Part shown: one piece after another, positions 52,741 to 61,620 of the stretch
Position numbering within the stretch: position 1 is the stretch's first letter
How the letters are laid out: each line of letters begins with the position of its first letter
Source of the DNA: Pseudanabaena sp. M085S1SP2A07QC
GTDB lineage: Bacteria; Cyanobacteriota; Cyanobacteriia; Pseudanabaenales; Pseudanabaenaceae
Assembly: GCA_020404895.1 (NCBI GenBank)
Contig: JADBWK010000044.1
Location: 1 to 64,000, forward strand
Length of the DNA stretch: 64,000 bases
Reading direction: 5' to 3'
Notes under the pieces: model-generated
Seen by the model: only the letters and a program-made list of their open reading frames with translations
What the model was told of the DNA's origin: nothing
Database searches by the model: none
Translations under genes and position numbers: made by a program

Positions 52741-52779
52741 GGGATAGATCAAAAATGATGCATAGCGCCACTTTTTAAT

Positions 52780-54951
52780 TTAGAAAACGAACATTTCCCT
52801 AATTAGCCATCGATTATCTTTTTTTACCAAATCATACTCAACGGTGTAGCTAGCATCATCTTTGGACGCTCCGCGATCAAGCTCGCCATTATTAAAGTAA
52901 TTGCGCGATTCGGAAATCTTGGCAACTACTTTAGCCTTACTATCGCCATCAGGCGTAACACTATCAACTGCACTTGATTTTGTTTGGTACTGCAAATATG
53001 AGTTACTCGACTTGAGTTCTTTAGCGCGTCCTTTCCAATCACTAAGAGCAGGATCAATCAAAATTTCTTCCAAAAGATTGTCTTCATATCCCTTGCCAAG
53101 AGCTTTTGATTTAGTGGCTTGCCATGTCTCGATTACTTTGGTAGCAGTTTCTTTGTCTAAAGGACCTGGTTGAGCAACTGGAGTTGCATTATTTTCCTTA
53201 AGGGCTTGGACTATATTTGTAATTGGCTTTTCTAAGGTTATAGGCTGTGGTTGGGGAGCACCAGTTAAGGCGCGAACAGCCCAAACAACTAACCAAATAG
53301 AGCCAGCAAGCACAGCGATCGCTAAAACAATTACAGTAGCTAAACGCCCAACATTAAACCTACGTTTTGGTAATGATGCATGACTTGAAGTGGGAACTTG
53401 AGATGGGCGCTTGATCTCCCTCACAGATTCATGAGCAGCTCTTGTCGAGTTTCTAAGAGGTGGCACATTGCTGGTGCGACGAGAGCTAGGCTGATCTCGC
53501 GCTATATTGCCACTACCATTGGTGTTGACATAGGCGGCAGGTCTCTCAATTACAGGAGTCGCAGAGCGTTGAAAGCGATTAGGTGTCACTGGGGCGTAAT
53601 TAGATAGTTTTGGTTCAGCAATGGCAGTCTTTGCAGGATTAAGATCAAAATCTCGATTTGCAGAAGGTGACTCATCAAGATTAGACATAGCTGACAAGCG
53701 ATCGCCTCCCACTGGCGAAGTCCATTCCGATGACATTGCACCAGTATTAGGTAATTCTTCTAGGTATGCTTGCACCTGCTCATCAGCAAAATAATCCTTA
53801 AGCGATACGATTTGACTCATAAGATCGCGGAAATGTGGATAGACCTCTTCTTGCATCCAGCGTTCGCTATATAGACATAGCCCTGGCAAAAGATCGGGCG
53901 CACCTTCAGAGTTTTGACGGATGTAAGAGATTTGCTCATCTTCGCCACTCTGATCGATCGCGGCACTTGCTTCTTCTGTTTGACCTAGCAACAAAGCACA
54001 TACAGCTTTTTCTAAATAAATATCTTGCTTAGCACTGAGTTTAACTAGCAACCCTTTGGCGCGACGAATTAGTGCGGGCTGACGCTGAGAGAATCCACGC
54101 GCAATCAGCGAATATACCGCGAGATAGGTTGCCACAGAAGATGGGCGACGGGCTTCTTCTTCAAACAAAGTTTGCTGCTCGATCGCAGTCATGTAGCTGC
54201 GTAATTGCTGAATAAATCGCAAAAAGTCGTCTATACCGAGACTGGAATAATCATTACCAGGGCCATCAATGCCGCGCCGCGCATCAAGCATCTCTTGCAA
54301 AAGTGACATGCCTTTGCGATGCGCTTCTGTATGATTGTCAGGAGATGCTAGCAATTCGAGTATCCGATAGGGGCGGAGGCGAAATAGATCGGCTTGGATT
54401 TCACTGCGAATACTGAGAAATAATCCTTCTCGTAATAAAATTTCTTGAGCTGATTCTAAGGATGAAGCCGCAGATTCATATTGTCCTTGTTTCCAATATT
54501 CGCGACCAAGATCTAGATAGGAAAGCGATACAGAGAGCAATAAATCTGGATCATGAGGCGAAATTCTTGCCGACTGATATTCGGATTCTTCAGGATCGTA
54601 ATAGGGTTTAGCAAGGGATAAGACTTTCTCGGATTCGCCGAGTTCATACAAAATCAGTAATAGCCCTGCAAAGTCTTTTTCGTCAGCTTCAATTTGAGGT
54701 GGCAATGTCAAAACTGGGCGATTGCTATCTGACTCCAATGCATCACTTTCATTTGAAGTGCTATGGCGATCACGGTCGGTCAGAGTTTCATAAGCTTTAT
54801 CGATAATGCGCTTACGAGAAGCGATTGCCGCATCAGAATATTCTCGCCTTGGCATAGAGAGCAGGCGATCACGATGAGCTCGATGGACTTTGTCTAGTCC
54901 TGATAGGTGCGTTAAACCTAGAATACGGTAACAGTCTAGAGGAACTCTCAC
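52780..54951 (-). CDS. zipN: cell division protein ZipN/Ftn2 (ARC6-like, J-domain-like + IMS domain)
   Basis: MRVPLDCYRILGLTHLSGLDKVHRAHRDRLLSMPRREYSDAAIASRKRIIDKAYETL; C-terminal IMS domain. Confidence 0.9.
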   Translation of the reverse strand: MRVPLDCYRILGLTHLSGLDKVHRAHRDRLLSMPRREYSDAAIASRKRIIDKAYETLTDRDRHSTSNESDALESDSNRPVLTLPPQIEADEKDFAGLLLILYELGESEKVLSLAKPYYDPEESEYQSARISPHDPDLLLSVSLSYLDLGREYWKQGQYESAASSLESAQEILLREGLFLSIRSEIQADLFRLRPYRILELLASPDNHTEAHRKGMSLLQEMLDARRGIDGPGNDYSSLGIDDFLRFIQQLRSYMTAIEQQTLFEEEARRPSSVATYLAVYSLIARGFSQRQPALIRRAKGLLVKLSAKQDIYLEKAVCALLLGQTEEASAAIDQSGEDEQISYIRQNSEGAPDLLPGLCLYSERWMQEEVYPHFRDLMSQIVSLKDYFADEQVQAYLEELPNTGAMSSEWTSPVGGDRLSAMSNLDESPSANRDFDLNPAKTAIAEPKLSNYAPVTPNRFQRSATPVIERPAAYVNTNGSGNIARDQPSSRRTSNVPPLRNSTRAAHESVREIKRPSQVPTSSHASLPKRRFNVGRLATVIVLAIAVLAGSIWLVVWAVRALTGAPQPQPITLEKPITNIVQALKENNATPVAQPGPLDKETATKVIETWQATKSKALGKGYEDNLLEEILIDPALSDWKGRAKELKSSNSYLQYQTKSSAVDSVTPDGDSKAKVVAKISESRNYFNNGELDRGASKDDASYTVEYDLVKKDNRWLIREMFVF

Positions 54952-55261
54952 TTTGCTTCTCTACCCAAAACTTCAATTGGAAATGCCGATCTGAACTCCG
55001 ATAATGCCAACCTGTTTGCCTCTCAAATCAAAGATGCTCCGTATCTAATGCACTAAGAACATTTGTTATTACGTACTTAATCTTTTAAGTACATTAAACG
55101 CCCGAATTATACACTAAGTTAATCTACTTGGTGGAAATAGCAAAAAAGTCACCAAAACCGATTTTGTGGTTTGCAGCACCGTAGGTGCTGCAAACCACAA
55201 AATCGGTTTCATCAAAAGCGTCACTCTAGCAGAACTTTTAAGCAGATGGGCATAATTAATC

Positions 55262-55342
55262 TCAAACCCAAGCCATTAAGGTTGCGACCCTCAGGGTCGC
55301 AACCTTAATGGCTTGGGTAATTTATTCTGCATAGGTACTTAT
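55262..55342 (+). repeat. repeat family R2, copy 3
   Basis: cccaagccattaaggttgcgaccctcagggtcgcaaccttaatggcttgggtaatttattctgcataggtacttat. Confidence 0.8.
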
Positions 55343-55350
55343 TTTTATTT

Positions 55351-56589
55351 TCAAGAGTCAAGCGCGATCGCTTTATCAATTGCTAACTTTTGATTGAGGC
55401 GGGTTTGATAAGCTTGCAATTCATTAGGCTTGATGCCGCTAATGATGCAAAAACTATCAACGTCAATGCCACGAGATAACATTTCGAGGCACCAAGTATG
55501 ACGTGCTTGATCAATTGTTAAAGGTGAGCCATTCAAATTTCGATAGGGCTGCGTCCAACGCTCCCAAAGTTGTTCGATCTCTTCTAAGGAAAGTGGTTTA
55601 CCTTCGCTGCTGAGAATCAAAAGTGCAATTTCCTCAATATTTTTCAGATCTTTTAGATCCTTTAACTCATTCTTGCGAGTCTTAAGGTAAGCACTAAGAG
55701 GATTATTAGTTGCCGAGCCATAGCGATGACCGAGAATTTTTTGATTGAGTGGTACTGATCTCTCATTACCTGTAGCATCCCTAGTTAGCAAAATTCCGTG
55801 GTTAGCTTGGTGCTGATAGTCTTTTAGTCGCAAGCGAGTAATATCGAGTGCTGTCAAACCCGCCCCAAACAATAAATAAGCGATCGCATAGTCCTTTGCG
55901 CCGCACTTTTTAGCCTGTAAGAGAATTTCACGCACTGTCTCTGCCGAAATATCGTTAATTGGTCTTGCTTGAGAGATGGGGTTAACTTCTTGAATAAACA
56001 TATCCACAAGCGTACTTACAAACTCATCGCGATCGCGCCAAACAGCCTGCACATCGCTAGTCAAAGTGATCACGGCATAGCCCAAGATACAAGTATTTAA
56101 TAAGTTAGCTAACTTGATTGGCGGCAAAGAATATTGCAGCCGAGAATTGATCAGCACATCATGAATTGCCGTTGCGATCGTTTGGTTAACTTGGTTAATA
56201 CCTTGCGCCAATGCTTGTCGGCTTTCTAGAGGATATTGTCCTGCCTCGCCAACTAGCGATCGCACCAATTCAGGCACACTTTCAAGAGCCCGCAGCGAAC
56301 TCTGAATGTAATATTTGAGAAATCTCCGCAAATCACTCTGACTAGAGATATCCGACACCATGAGCGACTCTCCCACTTGCGCCAACACCAAATATTTTTG
56401 CAGACATTCTTGCAATACCGCTAGCAATAACCCATGTTTATTTCCAAAATGCCGAAATAGAGTTACTTCATTGACCTGAGCGAAGTCCGCGATTTGGCGC
56501 GTAGTTGTCTCGGTGATTCCTTTGCTAGCAAACAACTCTAGGGCTGTATTGACTATGCGTTGACGAGTAGGAATTCGAGATACAGACAT
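55351..56589 (-). CDS. TetR-family regulator fused to degenerate tyrosine-recombinase-like domain
   Basis: TRQRIVNTALELFASKGITETTTRQIADFAQVNEVTLFRHFGNKHGLL; C-terminal LLFGAGLTALDITRLRLKDY ... LTIDQARHTWCLEMLSRGIDVDSF. Confidence 0.82.
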   Translation of the reverse strand: MSVSRIPTRQRIVNTALELFASKGITETTTRQIADFAQVNEVTLFRHFGNKHGLLLAVLQECLQKYLVLAQVGESLMVSDISSQSDLRRFLKYYIQSSLRALESVPELVRSLVGEAGQYPLESRQALAQGINQVNQTIATAIHDVLINSRLQYSLPPIKLANLLNTCILGYAVITLTSDVQAVWRDRDEFVSTLVDMFIQEVNPISQARPINDISAETVREILLQAKKCGAKDYAIAYLLFGAGLTALDITRLRLKDYQHQANHGILLTRDATGNERSVPLNQKILGHRYGSATNNPLSAYLKTRKNELKDLKDLKNIEEIALLILSSEGKPLSLEEIEQLWERWTQPYRNLNGSPLTIDQARHTWCLEMLSRGIDVDSFCIISGIKPNELQAYQTRLNQKLAIDKAIALDS

Positions 56590-56614
56590 GAGAGCATGTA
56601 CCATTGAGATGATT

Positions 56615-56631
56615 TGCAAGTGATACTTGCA
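56615..56631. promoter_or_regulatory. candidate TetR operator 1
   Basis: TGCAAGT GAT ACTTGCA palindrome. Confidence 0.7.
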
Positions 56632-56665
56632 TTATTACTTAAAAAGCAGTTAAACTTAATATAAC

Positions 56666-56682
56666 TGTAAGTGATACTTGCA
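56666..56682. promoter_or_regulatory. candidate TetR operator 2
   Basis: TGTAAGT GAT ACTTGCA palindrome. Confidence 0.7.
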
Positions 56683-56712
56683 TCTCCTCACCACCCCTTA
56701 AGTTATTATTTC

Positions 56713-57576
56713 ATGACCGCCACTACTGAAGCCATCTCAAAAGAACAAAACCTGAACTGGACAAACGTTGCCTTCTTCAGTGTTTTTCATCTCGCTGCCC
56801 TAGCTGCGCCTTTTTACTTCTCATGGCAAGCTGTAATCCTTACAGTCTTCTTGCATTGGTTATTTGGCAGCATCGGCATCACCTTAGGATATCATCGCTT
56901 ACTTAGCCATCGTAGCTTCCAAGTGCCTCAGTGGTTGGAATACATCATCGCTACAATTGGAGCATTAGCACTTCAAGGCGGTCCCATATTTTGGGTGGGT
57001 GGACACCGCCAGCATCACGGTTTTACAGAAGACAATCAAAAAGATCCCTACTCGGCAAATAAAGGTTTTTGGTGGAGCCACATGATGTGGATCATGTACT
57101 CCAAGCCTGAACATTTTCAACGTTCAAATTACTATAAATTTGCTCCTGATCTTGCCAACGATCCCTACTACAAGTTTTTAGATGTTTATTTCCTATTGTT
57201 GCAAGTGCCCCTTGCAGCATTGCTCTATGTAATTGGCGAAAAGGTTTTCTCCGGGCTAGGAGCATCATTCTTGGTTTATGGCGTTGCTGTAAGATCAGTT
57301 GCTCTATGGCATAGCACTTGGTTGATTAACTCTGCCTGTCACAAATGGGGTTACAAGAATTTTGCAGAAACCCCTGACCATTCCACAAACCTTTGGTGGG
57401 CAGCAATTTTGACCTATGGCGAAGGTTGGCACAACAATCACCACGCTTTTCCTAAGTCGGCGCGTTCTGGCTTGAAATGGTGGGAAATCGATCCGACTTG
57501 GGGTGTGATCAATCTGCTGCAAGCAGTTGGTTTAGCGAAGAAAGTTTACTTACCTGAGCCTTGGCAAGCTAAATAG
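56713..57576 (+). CDS. desC: acyl-lipid delta-9 desaturase family
   Basis: HRLLSHR, HRQHHGF, EGWHNNHHAF histidine boxes. Confidence 0.93.
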   Translation: MTATTEAISKEQNLNWTNVAFFSVFHLAALAAPFYFSWQAVILTVFLHWLFGSIGITLGYHRLLSHRSFQVPQWLEYIIATIGALALQGGPIFWVGGHRQHHGFTEDNQKDPYSANKGFWWSHMMWIMYSKPEHFQRSNYYKFAPDLANDPYYKFLDVYFLLLQVPLAALLYVIGEKVFSGLGASFLVYGVAVRSVALWHSTWLINSACHKWGYKNFAETPDHSTNLWWAAILTYGEGWHNNHHAFPKSARSGLKWWEIDPTWGVINLLQAVGLAKKVYLPEPWQAK

Positions 57577-57682
57577 AGAAAGAAAGGGCGCTTAGCGCCC
57601 TTTCTTTTTTAGGGATCTAGCAAAAATAGATACATTGACTGGATCAGTAGTATGTAAACCTAATCCTAAAATGGGTTAATCA

Positions 57683-58168
57683 ATGCGGGAAAGTAAGCAT
57701 ATGGATCATCGCCACATTCGCTTTAGCGATCGCCATGAAGAAGTCGATTTAGAACAATTACAAGGATTATTACGAATTGGGGCGTTTTGGGCAAAGGAAC
57801 GAACCTTGGTAGGTTTAGCAACCGCCATCTCTAACTCCAAGCCAGTTGTTACAGTATGGGACGGCGATCGCCTAATCGGACATGCTCGTGCGACTAGTGA
57901 TGGTATTTATCGGGCAACAATTTGGGACGTAGTCATCGCGCCCGAATATCGCGGCGCTGGTTTAGGGCGGAAGTTAGTCCAGACAGTTTTGGCGCATCCC
58001 AATGTTTGCAATGTTGAGAGGGTATATTTGATAACCACTCATCAGCAAAAATTTTACGAGCAGATTGGCTTTGAGCAAAATTCTTCAACCACGTTGGTTT
58101 TATGCAATGGCGATAGCGATCAGCAGATTACAACCTCTGACTTGACTCAAGCAACTGTTTTTCAATGA
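57683..58168 (+). CDS. GNAT family N-acetyltransferase
   Basis: IWDVVIAPEYRGAGLGRKLVQTVL. Confidence 0.9.
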   Translation: MRESKHMDHRHIRFSDRHEEVDLEQLQGLLRIGAFWAKERTLVGLATAISNSKPVVTVWDGDRLIGHARATSDGIYRATIWDVVIAPEYRGAGLGRKLVQTVLAHPNVCNVERVYLITTHQQKFYEQIGFEQNSSTTLVLCNGDSDQQITTSDLTQATVFQ

Positions 58169-58388
58169 GAGAATAATTGACAGCCTACCTCTTATTTTTC
58201 TTATAGTATTTACAAATACTGCCGATCTTTACAAGTTATGTAACGATATCTAGGATAAGAAAATTAAATGTATAGCAATCCTAAATAGTTTGTGAGATTA
58301 AATAGTTTATGAGATTGCGCCCCAAATGTTCACAATCTTGTAAGCCATTCATGAACGCTTTTTATCCCATTTAATTTGTTGGGAGCCA

Positions 58389-59063
58389 ATGATTGAAACT
58401 TCATCTCAACGTCAGAAACGAACAAGAAGCGAATTTGAACGCCAATTGCATCGCCTAGAACAAGATACTTTGCGAATGGGTGCGCTTGTCGAAAATTCAT
58501 TTCTCTTAGCTCATGCAGCTCTATTTGAGCGTGACCTAGAAGCCGCAACTCGTATAGATCCTCAGGACAAACAAATTGATCAAATCTATCGCCAAATAGA
58601 AATAGACTGTATTAGCCTGATCGCTTTACAATCTCCTGTCGCTCGCGATCTCAGGCTCTTAAGCGCACTGATGCAGCTAATTCGTGATATCGAGCGCATT
58701 GGAGACTATGCTGAAAATCTTGGTGATATTGCCATTAAACTTTTTCCTTATGCTCCATCGCCCTATCTCGGCGAATTGCAGGTAATGTCTAATCGCTGTC
58801 GAGCCATGCTTGCCATGAGTTTAGAAGCTCTAGCCAATTTTGATGAAAATATTGGTTTGCAAATTAAAATAAAGGACGATGCTGTTGACGACGACTACAA
58901 GCAAATTTATAACTTATTAGCAGCTCAAAAACTGTTTGGTGGAGAGCCAATGGAGCCTGTAATGTTGATGGTATTAGCGATTCATCATTTAGAGCGTATG
59001 GCAGATCATGCAACTAATGTGGGGCTAAGAGTTGCTTATATTGTTACAGGTAAGCTTGGCTAA
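58389..59063 (+). CDS. phoU: phosphate signalling complex protein PhoU
   Basis: QLHRLEQDTLRMGALVENSFLLA; DIERIGDYAENLGDIA; HHLERMADHATNVG. Confidence 0.94.
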   Translation: MIETSSQRQKRTRSEFERQLHRLEQDTLRMGALVENSFLLAHAALFERDLEAATRIDPQDKQIDQIYRQIEIDCISLIALQSPVARDLRLLSALMQLIRDIERIGDYAENLGDIAIKLFPYAPSPYLGELQVMSNRCRAMLAMSLEALANFDENIGLQIKIKDDAVDDDYKQIYNLLAAQKLFGGEPMEPVMLMVLAIHHLERMADHATNVGLRVAYIVTGKLG

Positions 59064-59199
59064 ACCAAAAAAGAGTCGGCGCGAAGCGCCGACTCTTTTT
59101 AAAAATAAAAAATAGCAACAGTAGCGCTATAGCAGGTTAATCTAAGTTAAGTGCTTTACAGCACATCTGAATTTATGTGGGAAAGTTTTAAGGATTGAA

Positions 59200-60036
59200 A
59201 TGAAGTCATATTTGGCGGCTGCCGTACAAATGACCAGTGTCTCTGATGTAGATAAAAATCTTGCTCAAGCAGAAGATTTGATCCAACTGGCAGTAAATCG
59301 AGGTGCAGAACTAGTTTGCTTACCTGAAAATTTTTCTTTTTTAGGTGATGAAAGTGAAAAAACAAGACTTTCTACAGAAATAGCAGAAAAGAGCGAAAAG
59401 TTTTTAATTACGATCGCCCAACGCTATCAAATCTTGTTACTTGGTGGTGGATTTCCTGTACCAGTAGTTACTCACAACAATTCATCACCGATCAAGATGT
59501 ACAACACAGCGTTGCTGATCGGGCGTGAAGGTGAAGAACTAGCTCGTTATCGGAAGATGCATCTATTTGATGTAAATCTCCCTGATGGCAATACTTATCA
59601 GGAGTCGGCTACGATACTAGCAGGCACTGAGTCTCCACCTGTATATATGTCTGAGAAATACGGCAACTTGGGACTATCAGTTTGCTATGACGTGAGATTT
59701 CCAGAGCTTTATCGTCATTTATCTCAAAATGGGGCAAATGTATTGTTTGTTCCAGCTGCTTTTACAGCTTTTACTGGCAAAGATCATTGGCAAGTTTTAT
59801 TACAAGCCAGAGCCATTGAAAATACTAGTTATGTGATTGCACCTGCTCAAGTGGGAATGCATACGCCGCGCCGTCAGTCCCATGGTCATGCGATGATCGT
59901 TGATCCTTGGGGAATCGTCCTCGCGGATGCAGGCGATCGCATTGGTGTAGCGATCGCCGAAATTCAACCTTCGCGCATAGACCAAATTCGTCGCCAGATG
60001 CCATCTCTACAACATCGGACTTTTTCCTGTTCTTAA
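59200..60036 (+). CDS. carbon-nitrogen hydrolase (nitrilase superfamily)
   Basis: LVCLPENFSF, YRKMHLFDV, LGLSVCYDVRFPELYR. Confidence 0.93.
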   Translation: MKSYLAAAVQMTSVSDVDKNLAQAEDLIQLAVNRGAELVCLPENFSFLGDESEKTRLSTEIAEKSEKFLITIAQRYQILLLGGGFPVPVVTHNNSSPIKMYNTALLIGREGEELARYRKMHLFDVNLPDGNTYQESATILAGTESPPVYMSEKYGNLGLSVCYDVRFPELYRHLSQNGANVLFVPAAFTAFTGKDHWQVLLQARAIENTSYVIAPAQVGMHTPRRQSHGHAMIVDPWGIVLADAGDRIGVAIAEIQPSRIDQIRRQMPSLQHRTFSCS

Positions 60037-60216
60037 GAACAAGAAAGCCCTAAAAACTGTACCGACCGCATCGGGGGCGGTACAGTTTTTAGGGCTTTTA
60101 ATTTTGCGGACATGCTTAATAAGAACGATATTCAAAAAATATGTATTAAAATCATAAGTAACGATTTGTGCTAATTTTTACAGCTTTGATCAAATCCCTT
60201 TCTGGCATGAGTAGCT

Positions 60217-61392
60217 ATGCAATCTTTCCCAGTACTTGGTAACACAATCCGTCCATTACAACACCGCGACTTAGAGATTATTCAGCGATTTGCTTCCCCC
60301 AATGATCTCGAACAAATTGCGGTCAGTGATCTCAGCGGTTGTCGCAGCCGCCAAAAAATTAGCTTGCACCAGCTAGCCAGTTGGTTGCCTGCGCCCGTGC
60401 AAACTCTCCTCAAGCCCTATGTACGAGCCTATGTCTCAGAATGTAATGGCATCATTCAAGGCTTTATTCGGGTTTCTCCCTTTAATAACAACAGTAGTAC
60501 TTGGCAGATTGATCGCGTCGTGGTTTTGCCTGAAGCTCAGAATGGTCAGCACAATGTAGGCACGCAACTGATTCGCTACTGTCTAGAATCTTGCCTAGAA
60601 GCGCGGACATGGGTATTACAGGTTGACATTAATCAAAAAGATACGATCGCGCTCTATCGACAAAATGGATTTCAGCCCCTAGCTCAGTTTACCGATTGGG
60701 AAATTGATACCGCTAGTCTGCACGAACTTGCTCATCATTCTCCTGACCTGCCAAATTTGATGCCAGTCAGTAATGCTGATGCCAGCTTGCTTTATCAACT
60801 TGATACAGCTGCGATGCCCCCACACATTCGCCAAGTTTACGATCTCAATATCGATGATTTTCGGGCGAAGACTATCGACAAACTTGTCAATCACGGTTCT
60901 TTGCTAATCAATCATTTGCAAGATGTATCGGGCTATGTCTATGAGCCTCAACGTAAAGCAGCGATCGGTTACTTTTATCTGCTGTTGCAACGCCCGACCG
61001 TTAACCAGCCCGATGAAAAATTGATTCACCATTGTCAGCTTACGGTTCATCCTGCTTACACATGGCTTTATCCTGAACTCACTTCGCAAATTGCTCAAAT
61101 AGTGATTAATCAATCTCCTGAGAAGCAAGCTGAAAATGTCAGCTTGCAACTATCTTCAGCAGATTATCAGCCTGAACGCGAAGATTATTTAGAAGGAATT
61201 CATGCTCAAAGACAAGGACATTCTTTGCTGATGGCGCGATCGGTTTGGCACAAAATTCGTGAGACGAAGCCTGTACTTGATGGCTTGCAGCTTTCGCGCA
61301 TGTTGTCAGGGTTACAACCCACCCAAAAGCCTATTCCTGGGCGAATTGAAACTTTGCCACAACAACATCAGCACACTGATGAGTCACTTTAA
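60217..61392 (+). CDS. GNAT-type N-acetyltransferase
   Basis: QIDRVVVLPEAQNGQHNVGTQLIRYCLESC; IALYRQNGFQPL. Confidence 0.82.
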   Translation: MQSFPVLGNTIRPLQHRDLEIIQRFASPNDLEQIAVSDLSGCRSRQKISLHQLASWLPAPVQTLLKPYVRAYVSECNGIIQGFIRVSPFNNNSSTWQIDRVVVLPEAQNGQHNVGTQLIRYCLESCLEARTWVLQVDINQKDTIALYRQNGFQPLAQFTDWEIDTASLHELAHHSPDLPNLMPVSNADASLLYQLDTAAMPPHIRQVYDLNIDDFRAKTIDKLVNHGSLLINHLQDVSGYVYEPQRKAAIGYFYLLLQRPTVNQPDEKLIHHCQLTVHPAYTWLYPELTSQIAQIVINQSPEKQAENVSLQLSSADYQPEREDYLEGIHAQRQGHSLLMARSVWHKIRETKPVLDGLQLSRMLSGLQPTQKPIPGRIETLPQQHQHTDESL

Positions 61393-61620
61393 CTAAGCTT
61401 GGTAAGTGAGGTGGGCAAGACCTCCCCTACATTCCTTAAGGTGGGCAAAGCCCACTCTAATACTTGGTTATTTATTCTGTGAAAATCACCTAATATGCTG
61501 TATAAATTGTGATTAATCAATCTAATTTTGGTTCAATTTATACAAAATGAAGATCCACAAGATCGCTAGGATTAGACACTGGACATTTAGGCATTGGATG
61601 CACCTTTAAAACGCTTGACT

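Noticed and set aside
52901-54032. Plus-strand ORFs antisense to zipN/ftn2
   Set aside because: Shadow ORFs opposite a long coding gene, no family resemblance.
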